Source of the DNA: Hyphodiscus hymeniophilus
Taxonomy: Eukaryota; Ascomycota; Leotiomycetes; Helotiales; Hyphodiscaceae
Assembly (NCBI GenBank): GCA_016508695.1
Contig: VNKQ01000007.1
Coordinates: forward strand, 1,178,001-1,242,000
Direction: 5' to 3'
DNA length: 64,000 nt
Position 1 is the first letter of the stretch. Every line of letters begins with the position of its first letter. The position numbers and the translations under genes were made by a program. Positions 9,526 through 21,157 of this stretch are shown here, piece by piece. A model generated the notes under the pieces. That model was not told the DNA's origin, ran no database searches, and saw nothing but the letters and a program-made list of their open reading frames with translations.

Positions 9526-11086
9526 CTAAACATCTTTTGCAGTAGGACAACTCACAAAGTCTATGATATTGAAACCTGACTGATAGGGAAACGCCAAAGG
9601 ATTATAGGGTCCTTCCGGAGGATCATCAATATGTTTACCGTCCCATTCCGACTTATTCGCAGCTGCCCATGGCCCCCTCCCGAGAAACCGGTCTCTTTGC
9701 TCTTGCTCATGGCCATCGGGCATATGCCACATCGCAGAAACTCTCTTCCCTTTCTGATAAACCACTCGATACGTGGTTTCCGGATCTGTTCAAATGCCTT
9801 CAAGACCTTAGGCAGATCAGAGAAGGTTCTAGCTTTCTCCAGGCATATAGCGAGACTTGCGGAATCCTCGATGCATTGATTTGCGCCCTGTGCCTTGTCA
9901 GTCTTTTAGCACGAGCAGACGCAAACAAGAGACTTACGTTTCCGGTATAGGGTAACATGGCATGCACAGCGTCTCCTATGATGACAACTCTCCCACTGTC
10001 ACTCACCCACTTTTCCATGTGTGGCATCTCAGACAAGCGCCAAATGTAGCACTGGATGATCAGTGGCTCAGCAGTGTTCTGGTCAAGCTAGATTTGAGAG
10101 TGAAGGCAGAAGTTGTGGTGCTGTGGCAGGATACTGGACAAATGGAGTAGATAGGTAGGGAGAGTACAGGAGTAATTGAGACCGTGAAGTAATTTTTATG
10201 AGCTGGGTTACTTACATTCTCGGGCTCGGCGACCTCTAACAACCTTCTCACAACGGGGTCAAAACCAGCGTATTGTGTTCTGACTTTATTCAAGTCGCCG
10301 AGCTCGTACCATTCACCTTCAGTACCTGATCTTCCTTCGCAAATAAGGCAAACGTTGAACCTGTCGTCCAGATCGGGCATATTGAGTGCAACGACTATTT
10401 GCTGGGGCCCCAGCCAATAGTTTGATTGAACCAGTAGATGAGATAATGATGAATCCTCCTTCAGAATTGATCGGGGAATGTCAATATTATATGCAGTCAT
10501 AGGACTGAAGCTCTTCACCGTCGAGCCTCCAACAGCGTCTCGGACAGCCGAGCGAATCCCTAGATTGTTTTGTCAGCCATAGACTTTCGATTTCAAAGTC
10601 GAGCAACATACCATCTGCCCCAACGATCAAGTCCGTCTCAAACACTTCACCGTCCTTCAGAGTCACGCTCGGGTTTTCCAGATCCACACTCACAACAGTC
10701 TTCTCGAACAAGATTTTAACCCCCCTCTCCGCAGCGGTTTGCGCCAGTGTCTCCTGCAGTCTATATCTTGCAAACGTCCATGACGGAAAACCATAATCTG
10801 TCTTTGATTGACTCGCAGCTCTTGATGACAAGACTTCCCCATTGTCATAGCGTCGCATCAGCATGGGGCTATTCAGCCTCGCATTTTTCCGCGCCAGGAT
10901 CTCTTCCATCCCATACTCGATGAGCACCCGTGATCCATTTGCACCTATTGACACTGGCCCTCCCAATGCCTGATAGCCGGGGTGACGCTCGAGAACTGTG
11001 ACTATGTGACCTTTCCTCTGGAGCGCAATTGCCGTGCTCAGGCCAGAAATCCCTGCACCGACGATGATGACATTCAGCTTCAACAT
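9526..11086 (-). pseudogene. FAD-dependent monooxygenase, salicylate-hydroxylase-like, frameshifted near the C-terminus
   Basis: Family members hydroxylate aromatic substrates using FAD and NAD(P)H. Exons: 11086-10612, 10559-10216, 10051-9938 and 9893 onward; introns of 52, 164 and 44 nt all close in frame. The N-terminal dinucleotide motif is GAGISG (about residues 10-15). The second FAD motif is GDAVHAMLPY, then the usual ...IEDSASLA... helix. After KAFEQIRKP (near 9770) the reading frame must shift for the family C-terminus to continue (YRVVYQKG...AMWHMPDG). Reading on without the shift gives unrelated residues and a stop at 9561. The shifted frame stops at 9526. This is either a true lesion or a one-base sequence error; otherwise the gene looks intact. 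Confidence 0.75.
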
Positions 11087-12022
11087 CGCGATACATGAGG
11101 CTGAAACCGCAAGATTCTTTGCAGGAAAGTATTGCGTGGTCCTTAGGCGTCATCCAGATGTCAAAATGCGACTCGAAAAGGACCCTTGCCGAGATGATGC
11201 TATGGTGCTTCGGCGGTGGAGATCATGCTACGAGTACTGTCAAGTATCTCAAAACTCCAAGGTTTGCAGGTATTACACTGCTGACATACCTCCTAGATTG
11301 GCGGCGTAAGCGTAAGCTGACTATCAAGTCTGCATTTGGGATGTGTTTGTACGCTGACGGACGCGGGCTAGCTAATGCTGACGGGTACTTGCATCTGGCT
11401 GCCCTACTTTCTGTCAATATTTACCCATTAAATTTGTGTTGGGTAGGGGAAAATAAGTATCCAATTAAACTGTGATACAATGAGCATATTGAAATCAAAT
11501 CTGTTGCAGGTCAACTCTCTCGCCTTCTTGATCAAAGGATAATAATTGGAGTTTGGGTACCCTATTTTCCAGTATCGCTCGTCCAGCGCCACACTTTGAT
11601 GAACGGAAGTGGATCAACATCCCGTGAAATAACAATGGATTAATGGGCAGGTATGAGTTCCCTTCTATGACGAAGTAATATAAAGTACCGATTCAGCTCA
11701 TTTCATTCAATATCCTTTTATGTCCCCTTGTATCTAAATTTACCATGGAGCCCCCGTGAATTGACCGCGTCGCTAAGGACTAGTAGACTACCGACTTCAC
11801 AATAGTGTCTTAGTACTGTTTTTGAGTTCGAAGGTCGCTACTCATCAATGAAGTTCTAACAAAACGAGGATGTTTTGTGTCAAGAAACTTTGTGTGCACC
11901 GAGGAAATATTGATATTGAAGAGCACCAAATCCACCACGAATTGCTTTGAACGCTCCCTCAAATCTTAGCCTCACCAAGAATCAAACACCCCTGCCGAAA
12001 TCGACGGCGCAAGTCTTGATCA
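11087..12022. other. Intergenic, nothing recognised
   Basis: 936 bp upstream of the monooxygenase and downstream of the next minus-strand gene. Several open frames of about 60-125 codons overlap on both strands, with no domain or codon-like pattern that I can support. Confidence 0.5.
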
Positions 12023-12825
12023 TTAGTAAATTGCAGACTTTCCCCTCTTGCCCGTCTGAGCCAATTCCCTATTTTCCCAAAGCTTTTGCGAGGACCCAGA
12101 GATCGAAAGTTCGATTGCCGCAGCACTGAGCTCGGCAACCCCAATACTCGTTGCCAGGCCTTGAATGACTTTCATGATCGAGAAATCCCTCGCCAATACT
12201 GACGCAGGTCGCAAGACATACGCATCCAACGCACCAGATTCGTTCGCTCCAAGGCACAAGGTCTCGGCCTGACCCTTCAATCGCCGACCCTCTTGCATAA
12301 ACCATAGTGCCTTCTTCTCGTCACGTGCTGCGAGGAAGCCGGACATGAAGATGAATCGAAAAGGCTTGGTCGGAGAGCCAAGCTGGCTGAAGACCAAGAT
12401 AGCCTCTCTCGTGTAGTCGACTGATACCTTGCGGCATGTCTCGATATCTACCCATTTCACACCCAGATTCCTGGTTCATCAATTAGCCTGTGCCTAGTGA
12501 CGGATTTGGAAATGATATTTTTGAGCAAAGGAGACATACCAAATGCAAGCTTCAGCACCAGCGAGTTGAGTCATAATTTCGGAGCTGTAGTTCATGAAGT
12601 CTTTCACGATGAGAACCTCCAGTTTGGGATCTTTGGGAAATGATTCTGGTAGTGGACGCCGTGATAGAACGATGACAGACGTGATGTGTTTCATGGCGAG
12701 GCATTGGAATAAAGTCTCGCGACCGACTGGGTGAGAGTCAGTACATTTTCGTTTCAGTCAAGAGAAGAAAGTCAAATTTTAAAGTGCATACTGAAACCGG
12801 TAACACCTGTAAGGATGATCTTCAT
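12023..12825 (-). CDS. NAD(P)-binding Rossmann-fold protein (NmrA/epimerase-like)
   Basis: Exons 12825-12792, 12726-12540 and 12470-12023 give 222 aa. Joining exon 1 to exon 2 creates the N-terminal motif TGVTGFIG, a G-x2-G-x2-G dinucleotide site of the atypical/extended SDR type. Exon 2 to exon 3 rebuilds the motif CIWNLG, which fits the strand before the active region of the family. The YTREA segment carries a Tyr but no clear Y-x3-K pair, so it may bind a cofactor without being a classical dehydrogenase. It lies on the same strand as the flavin monooxygenase, about 0.9 kb away; shared function is unproven. The protein is short compared with typical NmrA proteins (about 300 aa) but close to the small YbjT-like group. 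Confidence 0.72.
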
Positions 12826-15800
12826 GATGTTCCGCAGTTGATATTTGAAGGCTTCCTGGCGAAGTGATGGAAACCGGGTTTCTATTTTGGATTTCCGCCT
12901 TGGCTGAATGAAAAAAAAGCCACCGTTGTGCACTTCGAACCTGATATATAAACTACAGCTTGATTTGTGCGCTCACGGATGAGACCCAGGTTAGGCCGTC
13001 GCCATATCTCCATTCTCCACGTACCTCATGCTGGCTCACCGGGCCATTTCTCATAGGACGATGAGTCCATAGCGACAGCGAATACCAATTCCGTCACATA
13101 TTTGGGCTACAAATGGGTGCGGCGCAATGTTTGAAGAATAAAGATGTTCGTGGCTGATCCGGCAGAATCGACGAGATGGGTCGGCGCAAATATTCCGCCG
13201 CACCAAATGCCACACCAGCTTGTCCAGTCAAATTAGTGGAATGCAAGGCCCGTGCAGGATCCATCATCTCACTCAATCTTAACGTCACTTCGTCTTCATC
13301 ATTCCACTGCGCATCAGTAACGGAGCATCAGGACGGTCGTTCCAAGGGCCACACAAAGACCGGATCCTTTATCCTGCTTTGAATACCTAGACAGCTTTTC
13401 ATCGTCTGGCCACTTGAGCAACCTGTGGTTAGGTGGAACCGCTTATTCGCTCAAAGAATAAGAGAGTAACTCCGCTCACTCATGAAACCTCGATCTCATC
13501 TGAGCTGCGTTGTGATAGATCCCGGGCTGCCCTGCATTTTGGCATGTCTATTTGATCTCTCAACACCATGAGCTCTACTTCTATCCTCCGTTGATGTGAT
13601 TTCTTCTGCATTTTTTGTCCCACTCAACGACCTCGATTCAAGACTGGCCTTGGTATTTCAGGATCCTGTGCTTGTGTCAAGTTTCAAGATGTGGTGATGT
13701 CGTAGTCATATTCATATTCTGCAGTCATTGCCTGGATCCTCTAACGAGGGTGTCAGGGGATGCAAAAAACGGTATTATTCGTCCACCTCGAGGACGAGCT
13801 TTTGGAGACTTCAAAAGAAGTGTAATCGAGAGACAAAAGGAGGCCATTCCCGTGTTTCGAGTTCTGTTGATCGATGTGGCTACTCGTTGAATGCATTGTT
13901 CCTCCGGCGTGAGCGGTGGAGCGAGAATCTGAAGGCAATTATTGGCAAAGTCATCGATGTAGGAAATGCATTAGGCAGTGGACGAAAGGGTACATGTTGA
14001 GATACCAGTCGGTGGAATTGAGATGCACGTACTTGTGAGTCTCCTAGTTCTTTCAGTTTGGAGTGTCAACACAGTGGGAACTATCTGATGATTCATGAAG
14101 CCTCCATGCCGAACCGAGTTTTGAAGACAAACGTCCTGTCAACCCGAGAAGCACAGTGAAATATTCAGAGTGGGTGTGGTTTGTGTGAAATTGTCTGTGT
14201 TTTTGGGAACGATAGTTCTCTTTGGAGAATTGTTTGACTTTGTCACAGCATGCCGCTATTATCGAGCTTTTGTCGAGGCTGGTCTAACGATATTGGGTTA
14301 AGTCACGGCTTGAATTAGCCGATAAGACAAGATGTTCATTCTGGGTCAAGGAAGCTCCACGTCCCGACTGAACCTTTTCGAATCTCTCTCTTGTCTTCTT
14401 CGGCCGATGTACAGAATTCAAAGTAACCGAAGCAAACTACTCATGGACTGCTAGCACGATCGATTGAGACCTGTGTCTTGATGATGCAGCCACATATTCA
14501 AATTTTCTGATTGCTGCTCAAAAGACCATCGGCGACGATACATGGCATGGTTCTGAAACTCATGAAACCTTCTTATGGTATACACACTGAGTCTTGTTAC
14601 CTCCTTCGCCTCCAACAGTTTGGTATCATGACCTTCGACACTGCTGACCTTTGAAAGAGTCACTTGACAGAGGGCTCAAAGCGACGGTCGAGGGCAAGAT
14701 CGGCGCCACTTTTCCCCAACAAGGGCCTGAAACCCAACATTGACAACGGCAGCTCCAAAGTATTGGGAATGCAGCAATGGCTTGCACTTGCGTTACGCTA
14801 TCAAGTCTGTCCACTAGCTGCAGCTTCTTCCACACCCGTCCATCGGTTTGCCTTTTCGCGATTCCACAACACAATGCTACAATTGGAGCATGAACCTTTG
14901 CGCCCAAACGCCTCTCTCTACAATAGATTGCACAATGAATCCTGCAGCCGCAAAGGCAGCCAGAAGACGAGTTGCTCCAGAGGCTACCGAACTAGAGCCA
15001 AGTGTAATGCTCAGCGAAGCTTTTCAAGGTGCCGTTAAGTGGTACTGGGCCGACTCTTTGGAGCGAAGCAGCGTATGCTGACCGCTCTTTCCTTGGAATC
15101 CGACTCCGAAACGACTCTTTCCTCGACTTACAGTCCTCCGGATACCATTTCCATTCCATCTCTTACGCCGTTGCACATTTTACCTCTAATGCCAATCTTC
15201 AAACTCATCTCGAGAAGGAAATGATTACCATAGTAATCTCAAATACACACTATCACTCTGATAGATTTTATGTGTCAGATTCTCCATATCTGCAAGTCAA
15301 AGTGGACGAATCAGCGGCTCTTCGACCTTAATTACCACGATCGTGCCTGGGTAGGGAGAGCCTCATCGTCGAACGACATAGTGTAACGACTGGTTCTGGA
15401 GACGAGGCGTACCCGGCCCCAGTTGGTATCTGGAGGCATGCTTCTCGGGTGGTCAACACAACACTCAAGCCTTGCTTGGTATCGGGCCCGTGACTCACCC
15501 GGCAGGTCCTGCGGAGATTGCGGTCACTTGCCGTTTGACGCCAACACTCTAAATTTGACCTCAAATGAGGTGGAGATAGATGCCCGCTACACTAGAGCAT
15601 ATCAATAAGCGGAGAGGGATAAATAAATAGCGGCTGCCTCACTAAAGGCAAGTCGACAGCTTAATCTTGGATATGCTTTAACAATTCTCTAGGCTGAAAG
15701 TGAGGCTGATAAACAGCAATAAGTCTCACAAAGCACCTGATCTCTAACGCCAAAACCTTGAGTGGTGTTTACCCCAGTCAATATCCATGGATGGCTTGGC

Positions 15801-16280
15801 AGTATCTGCACTCAACCATGAAAGAACCTGAATTGGAACCCTTGATGCTCCTAGCTCAGTCATTGGGAGTTATACAACTACTACCCGGAATACCTCAATG
15901 AAACATATAATTGCCCCATCTCGAACGTCGATGGTGGTGGGCAAGGACCAAGGTAGACCAGCAAGGCTTCGACAAGGCTGTAGACCTGCGAAAGATCATT
16001 GTCGTTCTATCAAGCCTTGAGAGAATAGCAGTGGCATTTTACTCGTTCATGACGTTTCCGGCTTTCGCATGATAGACCTCCTTCCTCGGCCGGTGCTTGA
16101 GTTCTTCACGCCTGCGAATACGGTACCTTAACTTACTTGGACGTCTCGCCTAAGTCACGTGCACACATATCCCCTTTGGCTCCGGCATCTTCTGTGTTGA
16201 CCTCCGACCCGTCAAATATTCTCGAGTCTCCAAGGTCTCAACTTCAGACACTGCTCCACCTGCATCGCTTTCCACCAGCC
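12826..16280. other. Gene-poor stretch, nothing recognised
   Basis: About 3.45 kb. Open frames of 60-125 codons occur on both strands (for example 13615-13890, 14664-15038 and 15029-15331), overlap each other and lack domains. I looked for further BTB remnants and saw none that I can defend. It may be old repeat or decayed coding DNA; I cannot tell by eye. Confidence 0.45.
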
Positions 16281-17550
16281 ATGAACAACATGGCGAGCCT
16301 AGGCACCGTCAAAGAGGGAACACCTGCCTCGCTGTCTGCAGCGCCGGTCAGCGCGAACCCGAACACTCTGTCAGCCCGACAAGATACTCCCATTGTCTTT
16401 GGCGACTCTGGTGTTACTACCTTCCTCGCTACTGCGCCTACCTCTATCCAGTTCGGTGGATTGAGAGGTCCTATGTCCTTCGGTACTGCCCCTACTTCTC
16501 TCACGTTCAATACAACCAGCGGCGACGCATCCCATGCCTCCACCGACCCACCGGCCGCTCTCTTTGGAACTGCAGCCCAGCTTCGAGAACCCACCCTGCA
16601 ATGTTCACATCGTCCAGCTCCCGACCTCAAGATCCTCACAATGCCACAAGAGTACTCCGAAACCTACCTTCCTCAGTTTCCTTTGATTCATCGCACTCAG
16701 GACGTGGCCCTTTTGGCACCGCTTCTTCTCAGGACTTTGTTGCATCGAGAGCAGGCTTGGGATCTGGTGATCACGAGGCAGCTAAGGCAACCCTTTTTTC
16801 TTCAGTGATCACAGGCCCTGACGCAGCACTGAAGAAATCGAGGTCCCCATCTCTCGAAATCATTCAATTTGAGCCTAAGAAGGCGAAAGTGATCGACCTC
16901 TCGTACGTAATGCAGTCCGTTGCAATATTCGTGCGACACAACTGACTGCAATTAGCACTCCTCAAGGTGTCACAACTATCATAACCGGTAAAGGCTGTGA
17001 CAAGAAGGCATTTCTTGTTTCCACAATGGTCGTCATGAGAATTCCCTTTTTCGAACGGGTCCTTGAGCAAACCGAAACCACTACGCTCGAAGATGTCGGC
17101 AGCACTGAGTTCGGTATCGTTTTTCGATGGTTGGACTATCCAAACTCGGCACGCAGTGCGGCAACTGTGGGAGAATCTGCTTTACTGTTTGCCGAGGTGT
17201 GGATGTTAGCCCATCGGTTCGGGATGCGTGGACTTCAAGACAAAGCTACCCAGTGATTTCAAGAAAAACTCACATTCACCGGCAATTGGGATGATGCCTT
17301 GCGCTCCATCGATTTTGCTTACGAGGATGACAAGCCGAAGGATTGCCCACTGCGAAAGATCGCTGCAGAAAAGATGGTGTATGGGTATGGGCAGAGAAAG
17401 GGATGGGCCAAAAAGGCCACTCGCTTTCCAAGAACTTTCATGGTTGATGTTATGGCTCTTTTGATTCGGTTCCATGATCACCATAAGACTCATGGTCATA
17501 TAGCTCCTGTCTCGGAAGGTTTAATCGCAGATGATGACGAAGAACACTGA
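16281..17550 (+). pseudogene. Decayed BTB/POZ gene with FG-containing N-terminus
   Basis: The N-terminus from ATG 16281 has spaced FG motifs (IVFGD, IQFGG, MSFGT, ALFGT, then GPFGT) in a Ser/Thr/Ala/Pro-rich background. Between about 16560 and 16625 the frame changes by one base; no GT-AG intron spans the gap. Coding then runs to 16902, followed by a clean intron 16903-16955. The BTB domain starts at GVTTIITGKG and runs through FFERVLEQ to the usual C-terminal helices (SIDFAYEDD, GYGQRKGW). An in-frame TGA at 17254-17256 splits the domain, and the same frame stays open after it to 17550. With a frameshift and a stop, the locus probably makes no full-length protein. BTB proteins of this type usually act as adaptors, and many fungal ones have no known partner. 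Confidence 0.75.
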
Positions 17551-18912
17551 TGGATGCGATCGATGAGTGGGCCAGCTTCTACAGGGTCGTGGCAGATTGA
17601 ATGCGGCATTTCAGTAGCTCTTCTATTCAGCACAGCGTGGGAGTCAAAATGCGGTCTTGACTTTGTTTTGAATCATGTCTGTCTCACGATAGGCGAGGCA
17701 TTGCTAGTAGGGAGAGTATTTTCTTGATGATCAGCGGCTTCTGTCATGATCGGTTTCTCACCTTGACTTGCGCCTAGGATCGATACAAAATCAATCGAAT
17801 GATGTGGCCTACAACCTCGTTCTATTTTTGATGCCTGCAGCTAAAGTGAGATGCATCGAATGTCATACGTTAAGTGAGACCATAAGACTGATTGCCTACG
17901 AACTTAATGCGCCGAACACATCAACAATCTCAAAGGGATGTCATGCGCGTGACCCTAGATCACAATTTGAGTGCTTTTCTAGAATTTTCGTACATCATTG
18001 CGAGTCAGAAAGTCGCGCTCATATTCCCATATAATGGCAATCTGTTATTGTGGTACCTGCCACATCGGAGGTATTTCCACTGTCACCAATGCCATGCTTT
18101 GGTACCAAACAAACCTTCCGAGCTCGGCTTGTCGACAATTAAATCTACAGATTTTGCACCTCCACCTCAAAGTCCACAACCCTTGTGGAAGACGTCATCG
18201 TAAGAACTGGGACAGAGTCGAGGAGTATAAGAAGGTTCAATGAAGCTTTCAAACCGCATTTCAAGGTCAATTACTTATACTTTTGGCATACCCGAGCATA
18301 CATAACATCGAATGTGCACCGAATTAGCAAAGCACTTGCTTGAATACCGAGATTTGATTTTGGGCCGCTGATTGATGCGCACCACAATGGATGATCACCA
18401 TAATAAAACAGTGAGTGGGGTTTTCTAAGCTACTATTGACTTGACGGGAGGGTCATGTTGGAGGGATTGACACTGCGGGGTGATTCAGGGGTAGGTGGGG
18501 TTCCGCCTACGAAGCCGCAAATGCTGCATAATTTGCACAAAATGGTGTCTGTTTATGTAAATTTCCCCTTTTGTCGAAGCAACCCCTATTTATGCGAGAA
18601 ACAAGGGTACTTCAAAACTTTTGATAAGGGAGTTTTTGTGGGTTTTCCAGGTCATTCGCGCTAGAAGGTGAATTTTCGTTAGAATCAAGTGAATGTAGGC
18701 TGTATCTTACTTTACCCTGTGTGACACAGTATCTTCGTGTCGACAGCGAGACTTTGTGCCGTCATGCATCGAGAACGCAAACCTCGCTTATGTACAGCAG
18801 GCAGTGTTTGCTTTCCAAAACAAACGTGCCTCGACCACTCCGCACCTTCCTCGTTCAGAACAGAACTCCTCTACCTCTGTACACCTCAAGAATTACCCCG
18901 TTGTCTCTCACA
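17551..18912. other. Intergenic between BTB loci, nothing recognised
   Basis: About 1.36 kb upstream of the intact BTB gene. Open frames at 17768-18243 (+) have no domain. No repeat is obvious. Confidence 0.5.
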
Positions 18913-19831
18913 ATGTCAACATCAAGAGAACAGACTCCAAAGTCGTGGGCTTCATATGACGGAGAAGACATGAAACCTGAGTTAGTTTCGCGATACCGCC
19001 CTGATAATCAACACTGACCTTCAAAAGGAAGAAACGAAAGGCCGAAGTGCAACTAACTAAGGAACGGTCTCCTACGAAGTCTCAAAACACGATGAAGAAT
19101 GGCAACACGCCAATCAAACATTCTTCATCGGCCCCAAGAAGAAATCCTCCAAGCTTGTTGTAAGTATCTTCGATTATCGCCAAGGCCAGAAGCTGATGTT
19201 GAATAATAGTACCCCTCAGCGAACTATCACAATCATCATAACCTCTTCCCAGAGCCCCCTTTCTCAAACATTCAGCCTTCACGAGAAACTCCTGTGTTAC
19301 TATTCGTCTTTCTTCTCACAGAAGTTGAAGAGCGCTGAGCCCGCATTTGACGCCAACCCCGGACCAATCACATTCCATGACATCGATCCCGCTACATTTG
19401 GACTCTTCTGCAATTGGATCTACTACCAGAAAATACGAAATGAGCAAGGGAAGGTCCCCGGTCTGATGGAATTAGCAAAGCTCTGGGCTTTGGGAGAACA
19501 AATCCAATGCGGTGCTCTGCAAAACACCACGATGGACATTATCCGCGAAGAAGTCAACTACCCTACCGATTTCGAGTCTTTCATTCACTTTGCGTATGAG
19601 ATGGAGGGAGAGGCGGATGAATTGCGAAGATTGGCGATCTCGAGGTTGGCATGGACATTACCTGGCCCTTTTAAGGATATATTGGGAAGATTACCAGCCA
19701 AGGCACAGGTGGATTTGATCATGGAATTAAAAGATCAACGAGATGCTGTACCGAAAGAGTACTGGAGAGATATCGGAGCTGCCAAAGACTTCCATGTTGC
19801 GGAGAATGATTATGACGAGGGAAGTGACTGA
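18913..19831 (+). CDS. BTB/POZ domain protein
   Basis: Exons 18913-18980, 19028-19159 and 19210-19831 give 273 aa; both introns (47 and 50 nt) join in frame. The start context is CACAATGTC. Residues 1-66 are basic and Ser/Pro-rich (KKRKAEV, APRRNPPS) and may include a nuclear signal. The BTB fold follows from about residue 70: a beta strand (TITIIITSS), the helix with LHEKLLCYYSSFF, then FHDIDPATFGLFCNWIYY, and a C-terminal helical segment with the F-x2-FAYEME motif. This is the intact member of the three neighbouring BTB loci. The biochemical role is unknown. It lacks MATH, Kelch or ankyrin repeats, as is usual for these short fungal proteins. Confidence 0.82.
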
Positions 19832-20307
19832 GGGTCAGCGGGCCAAAGGAGGCTGAAATGGCTGAACTGGCTGAGCAGTGAAGAGACTACTGCACACAGA
19901 TGAGACAGGCACAAGTCAGAATGGGTAGTGCAAGTGTTCTCCTTTAGCTAACCCAAATACTCTCTGTAAACATTACCAGGATTAGTCCCGAGATGCGTCG
20001 CTGCTATCTTAACTTCAAGTCGTAGCTTGCGTTCTAGGCCAGACTTCCGAGTTTAAAGCCCCGAGCGCCCTTCCGAAAAACTGTCCCCATAGAGTTCTTC
20101 ATCTATTTAAAGAAGTCTATGAAGTTCTCCAATCTCCCTCCTACAATCATTTGAGCGTTCTCGTGTCGTACCTTGTGCCTTCAACATAACATCAAAACAC
20201 AGCATCTGTAAGGATTAGAAATCCAATCTCTCCAACAGCACGAGACATCCTACATCGCCACAGCCTGAACCACGACCGTTCTTAGAAATCGGTCACAGCA
20301 ATCAAAC
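19832..20307. other. Intergenic, nothing recognised
   Basis: 476 bp between two BTB loci on the same strand; probably 3' UTR of one and promoter of the next. CT-rich DNA near 20130-20300 fits a fungal 5' leader. Confidence 0.5.
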
Positions 20308-21157
20308 ATGGCATCTCGAGCCTTCAAGCAGGAGCCAGGAACTCAATCCTCAAACTCCCCGGCTACCTCCGCACAAAGGAACAGGAGCTCCAGGAAGGTC
20401 TCGATTTCTTGTAAGCAACTTCACTTCATGATTTGTTCTACCTTGCAACGATGAATTATATCACTCAATCATAAGTGTTAACTTCTCTAACAGAAGCTTT
20501 CGGCAGTCATTCGTCACTGTTATCGTGGGCGAAGCAGGAAAAGAAGAAACCTTCGTCGTTCACAAGGCTCTCATATGCTACCACTCTCCGTTCATGAAGG
20601 CAGCATTTGAAAGCGACCTCACCGAGGGCAATGCGCAGGTAATGAGGATGGAAGATGTTCAGGGTAGATCATTCGGAACATTGGTTCACTGGCTTTATAC
20701 CAAGGAGATCGACGTGAAGGAAGAAGACATCATTGATCTCATGCCATTCGACATAGATGCTTTCAAAAGCCTTATGTTAGCAAGACTGTGGACTCTCGCC
20801 CGACGTTGCGTTATCCCTTCACTTCAGAACCAGGTTATGGAGTTGCTTATCCCGGCGATGTAAGCAATCTGAATGCGAGCAAGTTAATTGTATTCATCGA
20901 CCATGCCTATAAGACGGAGGATGGTACTGCTTTGAAGCAGGTGGCGGTCATGAAGGTTGGGGGACTTGAGCTTCAAGGAAAAATTCAGATCTTGGTTATC
21001 TGTACCAGAAAGCGTTATTCCGTGAGGCTTTATTCAGGACATTGGAATGAGACTTGGGGATGAATATCTCGCACTTTCTGAAGGAAGATCTTGCGCATGG
21101 GGCTCGTTGAAGAATTATCTTGTGGATGGTCCAACGGCAGAAGAGAGGTTATACTGA
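20308..21157 (+). pseudogene. Decayed BTB/POZ gene
   Basis: A possible first exon starts at ATG 20308 (MASRAFKQE) and ends at a GTAAGC near 20411, but no acceptor joins it in frame to the BTB domain. The domain itself is clear: VTVIVGE, FVVHKALICYHSPFMKAAF, FGTLVHWLYT. The frame breaks near 20840-20865, where coding continues in a second frame (LIVFIDHAYKTEDG, ALKQVAV). It breaks again near 20955-20985, into a third frame (FRSWLSVPESVIP, then GFIQDIGMRLGDEY) that is interrupted by TGA at 21023-21025 and ends at 21157. Homologous helices appear in order across the three frames, which argues for a once-intact gene related to its neighbours. Confidence 0.72.

Noticed and set aside
9740..9773. 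32-nt GT-AG segment as an intron that would repair the monooxygenase frame
   Set aside because: It is too short for a fungal intron, and it would delete about 15 residues whose spacing between KP and WHMPDG matches the family. A frameshift explains the data better.
6169..12825. SDR, flavin monooxygenase and Rossmann protein as a metabolic gene cluster
   Set aside because: There is no polyketide, peptide or terpene backbone gene, the genes are spaced by gene-poor DNA, and one is frameshifted.
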